This document shows, piece by piece, positions 12,806 to 23,788 of a stretch of DNA of 64,000 nt. The DNA is from Phalacrocorax aristotelis (Eukaryota > Chordata > Aves > Suliformes > Phalacrocoracidae): the NCBI RefSeq assembly GCF_949628215.1, contig NC_134277.1, forward strand, positions 122,623,963 through 122,687,962, in the 5' to 3' direction. Both the position numbers and the translations under genes were made by a program. Below the pieces are notes generated by a model that saw only the letters and a program-made list of their open reading frames with translations, was not told the origin of the DNA and did not search any database. Each line of letters opens with the position of its first letter. Within the stretch, counting starts at the first letter, position 1.

Positions 12806-14395
12806 GAAACGAAAAAGTGCAAAATCTGCTCTTCCAGAAGCTTGGGAGGAGGGACTAATCTACCCTGACATGCCAAAAATGTACATTTCTGCATATGTAT
12901 GTGGAAAGATTCTTTCACTGAAATTGCTGACATCTCTCTAAAAATTCATGTCAAAGTACCCATTCAATCATTCAAAGGACACACCCATGAAGCAATACTG
13001 TGTAATTTCCAATCCCACACTACTCTTCCACAAGGTTAAGTAACAAGGAAATGTAAAATATTGTCACAAATTTGCATGGAAGAAAACACCCAAACCAAGT
13101 CCCCAGAAAGGTTTGCATCATGCCCATGGATATTCCAAGAACATAAAGAGTAGCTAAGTTTATTAGATAAAGAGTGTCTAGTGAATAATTAACAGGTCAG
13201 CTTCAAGGTGAAGCTCAATATAGACTGTTCTTTTGTTTTTGTTGTTGTGACTGGCATGTTTTACTTTTAATGTCTACAAAGAGGTTATACCAGGTAATCA
13301 TAGCAGGATCAGGTGGGTGATTTATTTATTTAATGGATCATATTGATTTAATTGTTCAATTTAAGTCATACTTTTGATAAGTATCCATGATTCATGGGGT
13401 GACATTTTATTCAGTGTTTCATTCATTTTATAGTTATGCACACACAAATATTAAATGGACACTGTTGTTAAAATTACAATACTAGCCAGTCAAAAGGCTG
13501 AAAATGTTCCTTCTGTAAATGCATTTTTATAAAATTGGGGATTATGTACTATTTATTTCATAGGACCCCTGCCTCTTTTGGCTTGAAGCATGGATAGGAA
13601 CTGAGCTTGTGAAGTTAAAGAGATTATAGAGTGCATTTTGTAGGACTTCTTCCATGTTTGTGATAGAAGTTGAGTAGTGAATGCAGCAAAAGCTTCCAGG
13701 GAGAAAAGAACAGGTCAGTGGTTAGGGCAACGGAACACTGCCTTGAAAGCTAAATTATAACCTTGCCCCTGAGTTAGTAATTGATGCTATGCAAGTTGCT
13801 TACATTTATCATAGGAGGTCACTAATCAATTTTTTCAGTTTCTGATGAGAATCTGATTTATCAACGTGTTGACTAATTAAATCTGGATCTAAAGTGAATG
13901 GGAGCTGTAAGTGGTTAAATGAAGTGTGGCATAATAATAAAGAGTTATTAAAAAATAAAGTCCTAGACTGCTGTCATGAGACACCTAAGCTTTGTGGGTT
14001 CTTTTATCGTAGCTCCTTTGGATCTCAGAATTCCCACTTGTTAACTGAAGATAATAACATGCCTTAGTTTTGTAGCAATTCTTGAAAATAAATGTGCTAG
14101 TACTTTAGAAGCACTCCAAATAACCATGGAAGAAAAGCCACTGGAAAAATCTGTAGTTCTGTACTCAGAACATTATTTGAATAAAATACGATAGGACAAA
14201 ATGCCAGATTCAGTGGGAGAAACAGTGGAAAATTTCTCATTAAACGAGTACTTTTTATTCCAGTGCAATGCATGAAACAGGGCTCTGGAAAAAAATTGTA
14301 AATGACCATGTAACTAAAGGATATAGTAAAATAATATGCATGCAGCTGTGAAGCAATTTAAAGTATCACAGGTTTAGTGTTTTGGCATGGCTCCA
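12806..14395. other. Intergenic sequence, no gene recognised
   Basis: This is AT-rich spacer between LTR copy B and the CR1 fragment. I see no coding, RNA or repeat feature I can support. Confidence 0.6.
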
Positions 14396-15170
14396 ATCAC
14401 AGAATCACAGAATGGTAGGGGTTGGAAGGGACCTCTGGAGATCATCTTGTCCAACCCCCCTGCTTGAGCAGGCACACCTAGAGCAGGGGGCACAGGAACA
14501 CGTCCAGGTGGGTTTTGAATGTCTCCAGGGAAGGAGACTCCACAACCTCCCTGGGCAGCCTGTTCCACTGCTCTCTCACCCTCACAGGAAAGAAGTTTTT
14601 CCTCATATTGAGGTGGAACTTCCTGTGTTCCAACCTGTGCCCATGGCCCCTTGTCCTGTCATTGGGCACTATTGAAAAGAGTCCGGTCCCATCACCCTGA
14701 CACCCACCCTTTAGATATTTATAGGTATTGATAAGATCCCCCCTCACTCTTCTCTTCTCCAGGCTGAACAAACCCAGGTCTCTCAGCCTTTCCTCATAAG
14801 GGCGATGCTCCAGCCCCCTGATCATCTTCGTAGCTCGCTGCTGGACTTGCTCAAGCAGTTCCGTGTCCTTCTTAAACTGGGGGGCCCAAAACTGGACACA
14901 GTACTCCAGATGTGGTCTCACTCGGGCAGAGTAGAGGGGGAGGATAACCTCCCTCGACCTGCTGGCCACACTGCTTTTAATGCACCCCAGGACACCGTTG
15001 GCCTTTTTGGCCACAAGGGCACAGTGCTGGCTCAGGGTCACCTTGCTGTCCACCAGCACTCCCAGGTCCTTCTCTATAGAGCAGCTTTCCAATAGTTCAT
15101 CCCCCAGCCTGTACTGGTGCTTGGGGTTGTTCCTCCCCAGGTGCAGGACCTTGCACTTGCTCTTGTTGAA
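14396..15170 (-). mobile_element. CR1 LINE, 5'-truncated 3' end (copy 1)
   Basis: The left edge carries the CR1 3' tail in reverse complement (repeats of the AATCACAG type). The minus strand then encodes the C-terminal part of CR1 ORF2 (about 204 codons, 14,478-15,092). Its recognisable segments include [29 protein letters not shown] and the terminal [13 protein letters not shown]. Homology stops abruptly at 15,170, the usual 5' truncation of CR1 insertions. It matches 22,231-22,999 with only about four or five base differences noticed over some 770 bp. Both copies lie in the same orientation, one on each side of PPDPFL. Open frames on the plus strand here are antisense shadows. Confidence 0.93.
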
Positions 15171-16540
15171 TACGGATAGATATTCACGCAGATTGCAATA
15201 GAACCACTTTTGTCTGTTTTCTTGCCAAATACAATACTTAGACCACGGGCATGTTAAAGCCTAAACAGTTTCTGTGACAAAGTAATGGCCTTGACAAAGT
15301 TATGAATTGAGTAAAATGGGATCTTAAATCTGAAAGAGAATGGCAGATACAATAAATGATAATGTTACTAGCTCCGTCCAGAGCACAGTGCTATCACTAC
15401 AAATGCCCACCCTTGTAGCCCAAGAGGAGCACTTATTATGGCTCTCTGGGGAGAAGCTTGCCTGCTTTCAGCAATGGATTTGACAGTTCAGCAGAGTGCC
15501 CAGAGGGCATTTATAGTGGCAAAAGCAAAGGGGCTGTGCAGAAGTTTATTGCCCAAAAAACAGAACAAGCCTCAAAATGGAAAGTCATTATTAAGACAGA
15601 AAAGAGGTGACTGATACAATGAGCTAATAGTTCAGCTACATTTAGGTATCCATAAACAAGGAGTTGTAACAGTGGGTGCGGATGTATGCTGTGAATGGGG
15701 TATAAAAAAATATGTAAATTTTTTCTACTCTTACAGCGTGTTTTTACATAACAAGATGAACATACAGAGTAACTGATGCTAATATTTGGTACCAACCCAG
15801 CTGCAAAGTATTTTCTGTGTCAGTCTTGCAGATTTGACAAAGGTTTTACTCAGGGAAGATGGTCATGTTGTCAAGACTCTGACAGCAGGTAAATAAAAAG
15901 GCCCAGGAAAATACACTATGCTTCTCTGATACAACTGCTGTATAAGTATTATTTTACAGGCATTTTTCCTGCAGTATGCTTTACTTCCTTACAAATATTC
16001 TAGGAGCTATTATGAACTCTGTCCTTATCATTTGAGATAGGCCACACTACTCAAGGAGTCACATACGTTGCCGTAACATGGTATCACACACCACATATGG
16101 CTGTGTTCTTACCCACACCTCCTGCTATGGAAAACAATGATAAAACACTTCCTCGTGGAGCAGGAGCAATTCAAACAGCCAAACCTGGTTTTTAGTTTTA
16201 CTGTTGGCAACTCTGAAAGGTGAGGTAACACACTGCAAGACAAGTTTCGCCATGAGATAGGATAACAACAATTTAGAGAGAGTTGTGCACTTACATACGG
16301 GAAGAAAAAAACTTATTTGGTAATCTGGGACTTAGTATTAACTTTACAAAGACTTTAGATTAATCACGAGTTTCACTTGTTACCGTGAGAGCGGAAAGCG
16401 TTCCTTTGACTTCACAGCGTATGTACATAGTGCTCTGTGTATTTACACATAAAATTAAAATATCTACCGAAACGGGTGCCTGTCTGCTTCATCCCCCTCT
16501 TCCTCTTCCCCACCGGGGAGAGAATAACCAGCGCAGCAGC
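15171..16540. other. Upstream flank of PPDPFL, no gene recognised
   Basis: This is AT-rich sequence leading into the CpG island. It may contain distal regulatory elements of the downstream gene, but I cannot identify any. Confidence 0.5.
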
Positions 16541-16700
16541 CCTTAGGCCCCACACTCCAGAAACGTGCTCAGAGGTGACACCGGGTCAGAGGGACGGAGG
16601 GGACCGGACTGGGAGGGGGCCGTCGGGGGCCGCCGCGGGCTGTCCCGCCCCGTCCCGTCCCGCCCCACCGCCCCCGGGGCGGGCCGCCCGCCGCCGCGGC

Positions 16701-16735
16701 ACATATAGGGGCGGCCCGGGGGGGGTCGGCGGCAT
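16701..16735 (+). promoter_or_regulatory. PPDPFL: Core promoter of PPDPFL (TATA-like box and predicted transcription start)
   Basis: The sequence ACATATAGGG at 16,701-16,710 gives a TATA-like box immediately downstream of clustered GC boxes. A start of transcription about 30 bases later (near 16,732) would make a first exon ending at the donor CAG|GTGAGC at 16,808. The exact start base is inferred. Confidence 0.6.
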
Positions 16736-16808
16736 TCGCTGCGGAGGGGAGCACCGTGACCTTCCTGCCTCCTTCCCTCCCGACGGCTGCTGTTCGTGGG
16801 CGACGCAG
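16732..16808 (+). other. PPDPFL: PPDPFL exon 1, 5' untranslated
   Basis: This non-coding exon lies between the predicted start of transcription and a strong splice donor (GCAG|GTGAGC). The first intron is only about 116 bp (16,809-16,924) and ends CCTTGCAG. Exon 2 starts at 16,925, with 42 bases of leader before the ATG. The 5' edge is approximate. Confidence 0.55.
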
Positions 16809-16966
16809 GTGAGCCCCGGAGCGGAGGGGGGCGGGGGGCACCGCCGGGTCGGCGCCGGGGGCTGCGGCCGCTCCCCGCCGCCGGGCGCGGCTCCCCTCGG
16901 CAAAGCTCGTCCTTCCCCTTGCAGGCTCCTCCCGGAGAGAGGCTGTTTGTCCGCCTTGCCGCTGCC

Positions 16967-18625
16967 ATGGCCTCGGTACCCTCCGCCGGCTGCCTCCTGG
17001 CCAAGAACCAGTACTACAGAAGTAAGTGCTCTGGGGGCTGCCCCTGCTCCGGCCGGGGGGTCCTCTGGGGTAGGGAGGCTGAGTCCCCCGAGCCTCTCCC
17101 GAGGGGGTGCCCGCATTGTTGCCACTCAGGGGGAGTTAAAACTGTTTCAGGTGGTGCCTGGATGAGCCAGGGACACAGCGGGTGGCCTTTGCCTGGCAGT
17201 TTTTCATTGTTTGGAGAGTTTTCCATTACATCAAGAAACTTCAGTTTTAACGAGCATCTGCTTCTGGTTATTTATCTACTTTTTTCCTATTTAGAACTGT
17301 TCATTAGGGATATGATATGTAATGTTATTTTTTATATTATAAAACATAAATATAGAAAAAGTGTTAGCCCAGCAGGTCCTGGCTTCTAGCTGTGCTTCAT
17401 AGTTACTATGCAGGTTTAGACAGAACACAAAATCAACTCACTTTTTTGTTTCTAAATATGTGAAATGCACCAGATAGTCACTGGTTTGAGAGTGTATTAG
17501 GATCCCTCCATACAGGGTAGACGCTGTAGCGAGAGTATGGTATTTAGTTATATCACAATGGAAAGCATAGCAATTGGGTTGTTTAGGACTTGAACAGTCA
17601 AGAACACTCATCTGTTGTGATAGTGTGCATATGATCATAAGATTTGTCACTGATTTCAGTGAAAGTTATGCAAACAAATCTCAGTATGCTTTTTGTGAAG
17701 CATACAGTGGAATGAGATCAACTTATGTAAAAGTTTTTTATACAACATTCTACTACAGTTGTTTATATAAAATATAAAAGTTATACTTTGTAGCTAAGTA
17801 AACTTCTAGGTTGCTTCCTCCAAGATAGCAACAAGTCTGAAAAATTATTGGTACAGAAACAGCATACTCCCGCAAAACATTTTTTTTTCATTATGTATGT
17901 GTCTGTTTTCCATGAACAGCAAGACAGAACTCCGAATCCAGTGTTTCTTCCAGCTCCTCCTCCTGTTTGGATGCTGTGAATGCTACAGACCAGGACAAAG
18001 GATTTCATGGTATTGTTCCTACCTTTCAAACAGTATTCTGGTTTTGCCTCTCTGTTATTCAGCCAGTGTCTAATGGTGTGGGCTTTTTCCCCTTTTGCAG
18101 GGTTACCTGAATTAATTGATAAATGTTGGTGGATAAAAAGCTTTTTCCATAGTGAACCATCTCCACCAACTGTTGGCAGAAAAACACTATCAGCAAGCAG
18201 GTGAGTCCTATTTTTAGTGAATGAGAACTTACTGATTCTCTTTTCCTTTTGGTAGAAGTGTTAGTAAACAAGATGTAATCAGCTAAAACAGTCTGGGGGG
18301 CACAATGGTATTTTGATGACTTGAAAGGTACTGCAAGTGTATGGCTATAGAAGCTTCCTTTGTTTTCATTTTAATAAATTAACTGATATGTTACTTCACA
18401 TTAAGTAGGTGCTAGTGACTATTACTGTTCTACACTTGCGGTGATATTTAATCCTTTACTTATAGCACTTAGACACCCATTTATGCAGTTTACACATTTT
18501 ACTTTATGTTAAAGCTAATATGAATGCATTCAAAATACTTAGGCAGATAAATGTTTGAGGAAAATATCATTATATTTCTGCTCATAAGCTTTTTTAATAT
18601 ATATTTCTGCAGTACGAACAGTTGA
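16967..18625 (+). CDS. PPDPFL: Pancreatic progenitor cell differentiation and proliferation factor-like protein, spliced, 85 residues
   Basis: The coding segments are 16,967-17,021, 17,920-18,009, 18,101-18,200 and 18,613-18,625, totalling 258 nt including TGA. All three introns have GT-AG ends (donors GTAAGT, GTATTG, GTGAGT), and the frame stays open across every junction. The ATG has a strong context (GCTGCCATGG). The protein starts MASVPSAGCLLAKNQYYR, the signature N-terminus of the PPDPF/PPDPFL family. A serine-rich stretch follows (residues 23-33, with six consecutive serines at 28-33), then the conserved core WWIKSFFHSEP (58-68). No signal peptide or membrane segment is visible. The zebrafish and mammalian PPDPF paralogue is linked to exocrine pancreas development, but the molecular role of the PPDPFL branch is poorly known. 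The length is close to that of the family. The last exon adds only three whole residues (TNS). Failure to splice there would end the protein at once (AGG TGA), giving 82 residues. I am confident of the family and the first three coding exons, and less certain of the tiny last one. Confidence 0.9.
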
Positions 18626-20085
18626 ATAAGACAGCATGCTGGCTTTACTGACTGAGATACTACGTACAGACTTGTTTTTCCGAGAGGCTTGGGATCTTCC
18701 GAACATCTGGTTTCAGCTGCAAGAAGAAAACAACTCCTAGGAGAGCTAAAAAGTGTATTTTCAAAATATTTGTCAGTAGCTTAAATGATGTTGCTTAATG
18801 GACATGTCCGTGGCCTATCTTGTTCATTGCAGAGTTGCTATAATTTGAGATCTTTCTAATGCAAGTTACCTGGATTAAATATCCTGGTGACTTTCTTGGA
18901 TAGTTCAAGAAAATGACAGTAAAAGTGAGATATTGTAGGTTTAGGAGAAGTATGTGCATTGAATGACTTTGTGATAAGTGACACTGTTAAGGTAAATACT
19001 TAAGATATCAGCTCTATAGGCAAGATTCAGGTATATAGTCCAGAGTAGGGCTGTTCTATAGTATATGTCTTCTATCAAGTATTTGTGTACCAGTTACCGG
19101 GAGTAACTTCACAGGAATACTTGCTAATAGCTTTGCTTTCAGAAAGCCCAACTACACAAAGAAACAGTAATTAGTTTGGTCTTTTTTTTTTTTTTTCCGA
19201 GCAGGGTGCATAGATCCCAACCTCAAATATTCAGGTACAACTTTCATTCATATCTACACATGTTTGTGTTTGAGGACAGAATAGAAGAGACAGCCAAGAA
19301 ACCAGTAATCCTAACGGACACTGAGACCTTGCAAGCAGGATAGCAGTCTTAATCAGAGTTGATGCTCCTAGCTCTGTTTTACTTCTAGATTACTCTCACC
19401 TGCTTTGCTTTAGCTTAAAAAGCTTCTTGTTCTTAAGTGACTAATCCTATCAATAACTACACTGACACAGTACTGAATATGTGCTAAGTCTGGCAAGTGT
19501 TCAACTCTAACAGCATTCATGTTATTAACAAAGTCTACACTTGTCATGATTTGTGCTCTTGAAAGATACTGTAACATACCTTCATTTGGTCTTCAGCATT
19601 GCAAAGCAATACATGAGATGTTTTTTCTACTGGGTATGACTGAAATGCATCAGAGGTCATAGAAAGTAACAAGTATTTGGCTGTATGGTATTTCTGTAAA
19701 TTATCTAAGCAAATTTTGGATGTACTGTCGCTAAACCTACTTGACCTTTGTCCATCACTGGATTAACTAATGATAGCAAACATTAATATAGCCAACACCT
19801 TCCATTTTAGGTTAATCGTTGCCATGGTTATGCATAGGATTCCAAAGTGTATCAGGTCACTGCTTCAGGAAGCCTATAGATTTGGGGGAGACCATAAATG
19901 AATGACATGTGACAACAGAAAAGAACACGATTCTGAAAACATAATGTAAAGATTCCTGAAACTGACTTGTAACATCTTTACTGCTATTATAGTTTCATCT
20001 TTGAACTTTCTCTAGAGTGTACAGAATGAACTATTTTTATACTAAAAAATTTTTATTAATAAAAATTTAATTACCGTTTGGTCTG
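18626..20085 (+). other. PPDPFL: Probable 3' untranslated region of PPDPFL
   Basis: This sequence follows the stop codon and runs to the first full AATAAA signal with a GT/T-rich downstream element. It contains no other supported coding sequence. An earlier variant signal ATTAAA at 18,874-18,879 could give a shorter transcript. The extent is inferred from signals only. Confidence 0.5.
20058..20063 (+). terminator. PPDPFL: Probable polyadenylation signal of PPDPFL (AATAAA)
   Basis: AATAAA is followed by a GT- and T-rich stretch at about 20,074-20,097 (GTTTGGTCTGACTTCTTTTT), the usual downstream element for cleavage. An ATTAAA at 18,874 is an alternative. Confidence 0.5.
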
Positions 20086-21587
20086 ACTTCTTTTTTTGGC
20101 CTCTAGTAACAAACTGGTGTTCAATGACACTTGTGGTTGGTGAGTGGTGTTTTCAGATGTGGGTTCTTGTGGTTTGGTTTGGTGTTTTTTTTTTAAGGGA
20201 AAGTGTTAGTAAAACTTAAAACTCTTACAGAAGACTGTGTGTGTCACATTGTGCCTTTAGTCACCTCAAAGTCTGAGGTGAGGAAGGAATGATAGAATGT
20301 AAGGAAAAAGACCCTAACATCTCTTTCTGTAACATCATGTTGTAAAGGAAGGGGGAAAAAGACTCAGACTCCTAGCTGCAAGAAAGGGGTTTGTGGCTCT
20401 CTTTGAAGATGCTTGAAGCTGTAGAAGAAAGAAATGCTGTAGCCCTTATTGTACATGAGAAACGCAGGATTCAGGAAAAGTGCAGTGACAAGCTCCCATA
20501 TTGCTTACTAAGCTTAAGCTGCTTCTGTCCTTATAGTTAGAAAGTGGGGTGGTGAATGAGCTGATAAATTCTTAAGACCCACAAAAAACCCCACTTTTTT
20601 CTTTGTTTTTTTTTTTTAGAGGGGGGGAATGCTGGAAGAACAAGAGGACGGGAACTCTATTTTTTTGTGTTCACCTGCTTAGGCTCTATGTTTTTGTAAT
20701 GGCATCATGGTGATGAAAAACTGTTCTGAAGAGATGCCCTCATGCCACCCTCATGTTTTTACTGTGATAAGCTCAGTGTTGGAGAAGCATCACCACCAAC
20801 TCATAGTTATTTGTACTAGTTCTTCAATGTATAGTTATCCTGCAATGAATCAACTCTATTAAATTACACCTAATGTTGCTATGACAAACTCCTGAGAATC
20901 TATGGGTAAATGAAACATTAAAGTGCTTGCTATCAAAGGGCTGCATTTTATTACATCACGGTAAAAGGAAACATCAATTTTTTTGAATTAAATGTCAATA
21001 TAACGTAGCTTTGGGTGGGGCAAAGCCAAAATTCAAATTATTTACAGAGAAGCTGAGAGGATATGAAGGGGAAACTGTACTGTATAGCTTAAATGCAGGA
21101 TAGAATAAGAAAAACAGGAAAATAATATGATTTTAATACCTATCTGGGTAAGACAGGTACAAATGTTTGATCACAGATTTATTGTAATAGAAAAAAAAAA
21201 GTTCCTTCCTGTTAGAAGGGCTGTAGGTAGAGATTTATTTTGATGAAATCTGGAAAAAATAAGTATCAGAGGCAGGACTTGTGCCAGCATGTAAGTACTA
21301 AGTTAGATCCAACTATCATCACCAAGTTAGGAATGCATAGATGGACTTGAAGACTTTATTTTGCTCAAATGCACATATAGCAGTGATGTGCAATAATAGG
21401 CTTCCATTTCTATCCTAAAAGAAAAACCTGTCATAGCCTACTGGACCTAGTAATACCCCGGTCATGATCCACTGTGGGTTGAACGATTTGGCAGAGGTTA
21501 AACCCACTTCCTTTCCAACCAACCTCAGGTAGCTCTGGGTGGTTGGGGGCAGCTGGGCTTAACTTCTGATTAATTCAAATGTTTTAA
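20086..21587. other. Intergenic sequence downstream of PPDPFL
   Basis: I see no supported gene. The stretch has several T or A homopolymer runs. Later weak poly(A)-like hexamers (for example ATTAAA near 20,858) leave open that the 3' UTR extends further. Confidence 0.5.
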
Positions 21588-21800
21588 TGTGACTAGGTTT
21601 CTTTTACATTCTTGGAAAGAGAAGTGAGACCCAAAACAGAGTCAAGTGCCAAGTCACTTTATTTGGCCAACAAGTATGCAAAGGAAAAGGAAAGAAAGAG
21701 AGAAAAGAGTGAGAAAGGGAGAGAGAGTTGTGAAAGCTACCACCACAGATCTGTGGCATCCTGTTGGTCCAATGTATCTTTGAATCCAGTGGGAGAATGT

Positions 21801-21843
21801 TCTTCTTTCTCCCTTCCCTTCCCTGCCCTGCCCTTCCCTTCCC
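21801..21843. repeat. Pyrimidine-rich CCCTT/CCCTG simple repeat
   Basis: This is a C/T-only tract on the plus strand made of short CCCTTCCCTG-like units. It lies in the putative R region of the LTR-like block. Confidence 0.7.
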
Positions 21844-22065
21844 ACAGGTCCCTGCTAGTTTCATCTTTTATAGCATTGTTCTCAGAACTGTTTTGCATAC
21901 CCACACCTCCCATTCGGCGATGGGGACACATGCCCAGTACCGTCAATAGAGGCTCTAGAGGGTCCGAGCCCCACGCATGTGGTCAGTTGATCCTGGGGCC
22001 AAGTGCATAGGCAGAGGACTAGGGCTATGTGCCTGAGGCAACAGGATGCATATGTGTTCCTGTCT

Positions 22066-22180
22066 GGTCAAACTGTCCTGGTTGCCATGGTGATGAGGTT
22101 TTGGTGGTTAAACTGTCCTGCTCGGTTGCAGTGGTGGTTAAAGTGTCCTAGATGCCATGGTGGCTAAAACTGTCTTGCCA
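22066..22180. repeat. Degenerate tandem repeat with AAACTGTCCTG core
   Basis: The core AACTGTCCTG or a close variant recurs at about 22,071, 22,111, 22,141 and 22,168. TTGCCATGGTG-like sequence lies between the copies. Unit spacing shrinks from 40 to 30 to 27 bases, so these are diverged, unequal copies. Their position upstream of a minus-strand TATA box would suit an enhancer-type repeat. Confidence 0.65.
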
Positions 22181-22230
22181 ACAATGCTGAGAAAAGTTTG
22201 GAGACCCTTACAACCCATTTTTAGGAGTCA

Positions 22231-23788
22231 GAATCACAGAATGGTAGGGGTTGGAAGGGACCTCTGGAGATCATCTTGTCCAACCCCCCTGCTTGAGCAG
22301 GCACACCTAGAGCAGGGGGCACAGGAACACGTCCAGGTGGGTTTTGAATGTCTCCAGGGAAGGAGACTCCACAACCTCCCTGGGCAGCCTGTTCCACTGC
22401 TCTCTCACCCTCACAGGAAAGAAGTTTTTCCTCATATTGAGGTGGAACTTCCTGTGTTCCAACCTGTGCCCATGGCCCCTTGTCCTGTCATTGGGCACTA
22501 TTGAAAAGAGTCCGGTCCCATCACCCTGACACCCACCCTTTAGATATTTATAGGTATTGATAAGATCCCCCCTCACTCTTCTCTTCTCCAGGCTGAACAA
22601 ACCCAGGTCTCTCAGCCTTTCCTCATAAGGGCGATGCTCCAGCCCCCTGATCATCTTCGTAGCTCGCTGCTGGACTTGCTCAAGCAGTTCCGTGTCCTTC
22701 TTAAACTGGGGGGCCCAAAACTGGACACAGTACTCCAGATGTGGTCTCACTCGGGCAGAGTAGAGGGGGAGGATAACCTCCCTCGACCTGCTGGCCACAC
22801 TGCTTTTAATGCACCCCAGGACACCGTTGGCCTTTTTGGCCACAAGGGCACAGTGCTGGCTCAGGGTCAGCTTGCTGTCCACCACCACTCCCAGGTCCTT
22901 CTCTATAGAGCAGCTTTCCAATAGTTCATCCCCCAGCCTGTACTGGTGCGTGGGGTTGTTCCTCCCCAGGTGCAGGACCTTGCACTTGCTTTTGTTGAAT
23001 TTCATGAGGTTCCCCTCAGCCCAGCTCTCCAGCCTGTCCAGGTCTCGCTGGATGGCAGCACAGCCTTCTGGTGTATCAGCCACTCCTCTCAGCTTGGTAT
23101 CAGCAGCAAACTTGCTGAGGGCCCACTCTGTCCCTTCATTCAGGTCATTGATGAATATGTTGAACAGGACTGGAGCCAGCACAGGCCCTTGGGGCACAAC
23201 TCTAGTTACGGGCCTCCAACCAGACTCTGCTCCATTGATCATGACCCTGAGCTCTGTTGAGCCAGTTCTCAATCCACCTCATTGTCCTCTTATCCAACCC
23301 ACACTTCCTTAGCTTGCCTGTGAGAAGGCTATGGGAGGCAGTGTCGAATGCCTTACTGAAGTCAAGATAGACAACATCCACTGCTCTCCCTTCATTGACC
23401 CAGCCAGTCACGCCATCACAGAAGGCTACCAGGTTGGTCAAGCATGATCTTCCCTTGGTGAATCCATGTTGACTCCTTCTGAGAACCTTCTTGTCCTCTA
23501 CATGCCTGGAGATGTCCTCCAGGATGAACTGCTCCATCACTTTTCCAGGGACGGAGGTGAGGCTGACTGGCCTATAGCTCCCCAGGTCCTCCTTGCCCTT
23601 TTTGAAGATTGGAGTGACATTTGCTGTCTTCCAGTCCTCGGGCACCTCTTCTGTCCTCCATGGCCTTTCAAAGATGATGGAGAGTGGCTCAGCAAGAACA
23701 TCCACCAGCTCCCTCAGCACTCGTGGGTGCATCCCATCGAGGCCCATTGATTTGCAAGGATCCAGTTTGCCTAGGTGATCTCTGACTC
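22231..23788 (-). mobile_element. CR1 LINE with much of the reverse transcriptase (copy 2), defective
   Basis: The minus strand encodes CR1 ORF2 in two frames. The upstream part (23,202-23,747) has the RT fingers and palm, including SYRPVSLTSVPGK, HGFTKGRSC and motif A YLDFSKAFD. The downstream part (22,307-23,272) has motif B (VVPQG), motif C and the C-terminal domain ending [13 protein letters not shown]. The two parts are joined only through a frameshift near 23,200-23,270. Motif C at 23,099-23,110 reads FAAD where the family has FADD, so one catalytic aspartate is lost. The 5' end is truncated near 23,788, without the endonuclease. It is dead as an autonomous element. The first ~770 bp of its 3' end nearly match copy 1. 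Confidence 0.93.

Larger units (their letters stand above)
16541..17120. promoter_or_regulatory. PPDPFL: CpG island over the PPDPFL promoter, exon 1 and first coding exon
   Basis: An abrupt switch from AT-rich to very GC- and CpG-rich sequence spans the promoter, first exon, short first intron and first coding exon. Several GC boxes (GGGGCGG and CCGCCCC types) lie at 16,640-16,690, just before the TATA-like element. It is the only such island in the window. Long open frames on both strands here come from the base composition and are not genes. Confidence 0.85.
21588..22230 (-). mobile_element. Putative LTR-like block on the minus strand
   Basis: On the minus strand a TATAAA box (21,867-21,872) is followed 204 bases later by AATAAA (21,658-21,663). 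After that comes a GT-rich segment reading GTGACTTGGCACTTGACTC. This promoter-then-poly(A) order on one strand fits an LTR with U3, R and U5. Degenerate direct repeats lie upstream of the TATA box (22,066-22,180), where U3 enhancers often sit. A candidate TG...CA pair is 21,588 to about 22,230, but I found no target duplication. The right end abuts the CR1 tail, so the boundaries are uncertain. A non-retroviral promoter or a chance arrangement is possible. Confidence 0.4.

Noticed and set aside
16437..17389. Long overlapping open frames (up to 242 codons) on both strands in the GC-rich region
   Set aside because: They run straight through the CpG-island promoter, exon 1, intron 1 and the first coding exon. 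High GC content removes stop codons, and the translations are low-complexity G/P/R/A. Only the spliced PPDPFL frame carries a family signature.
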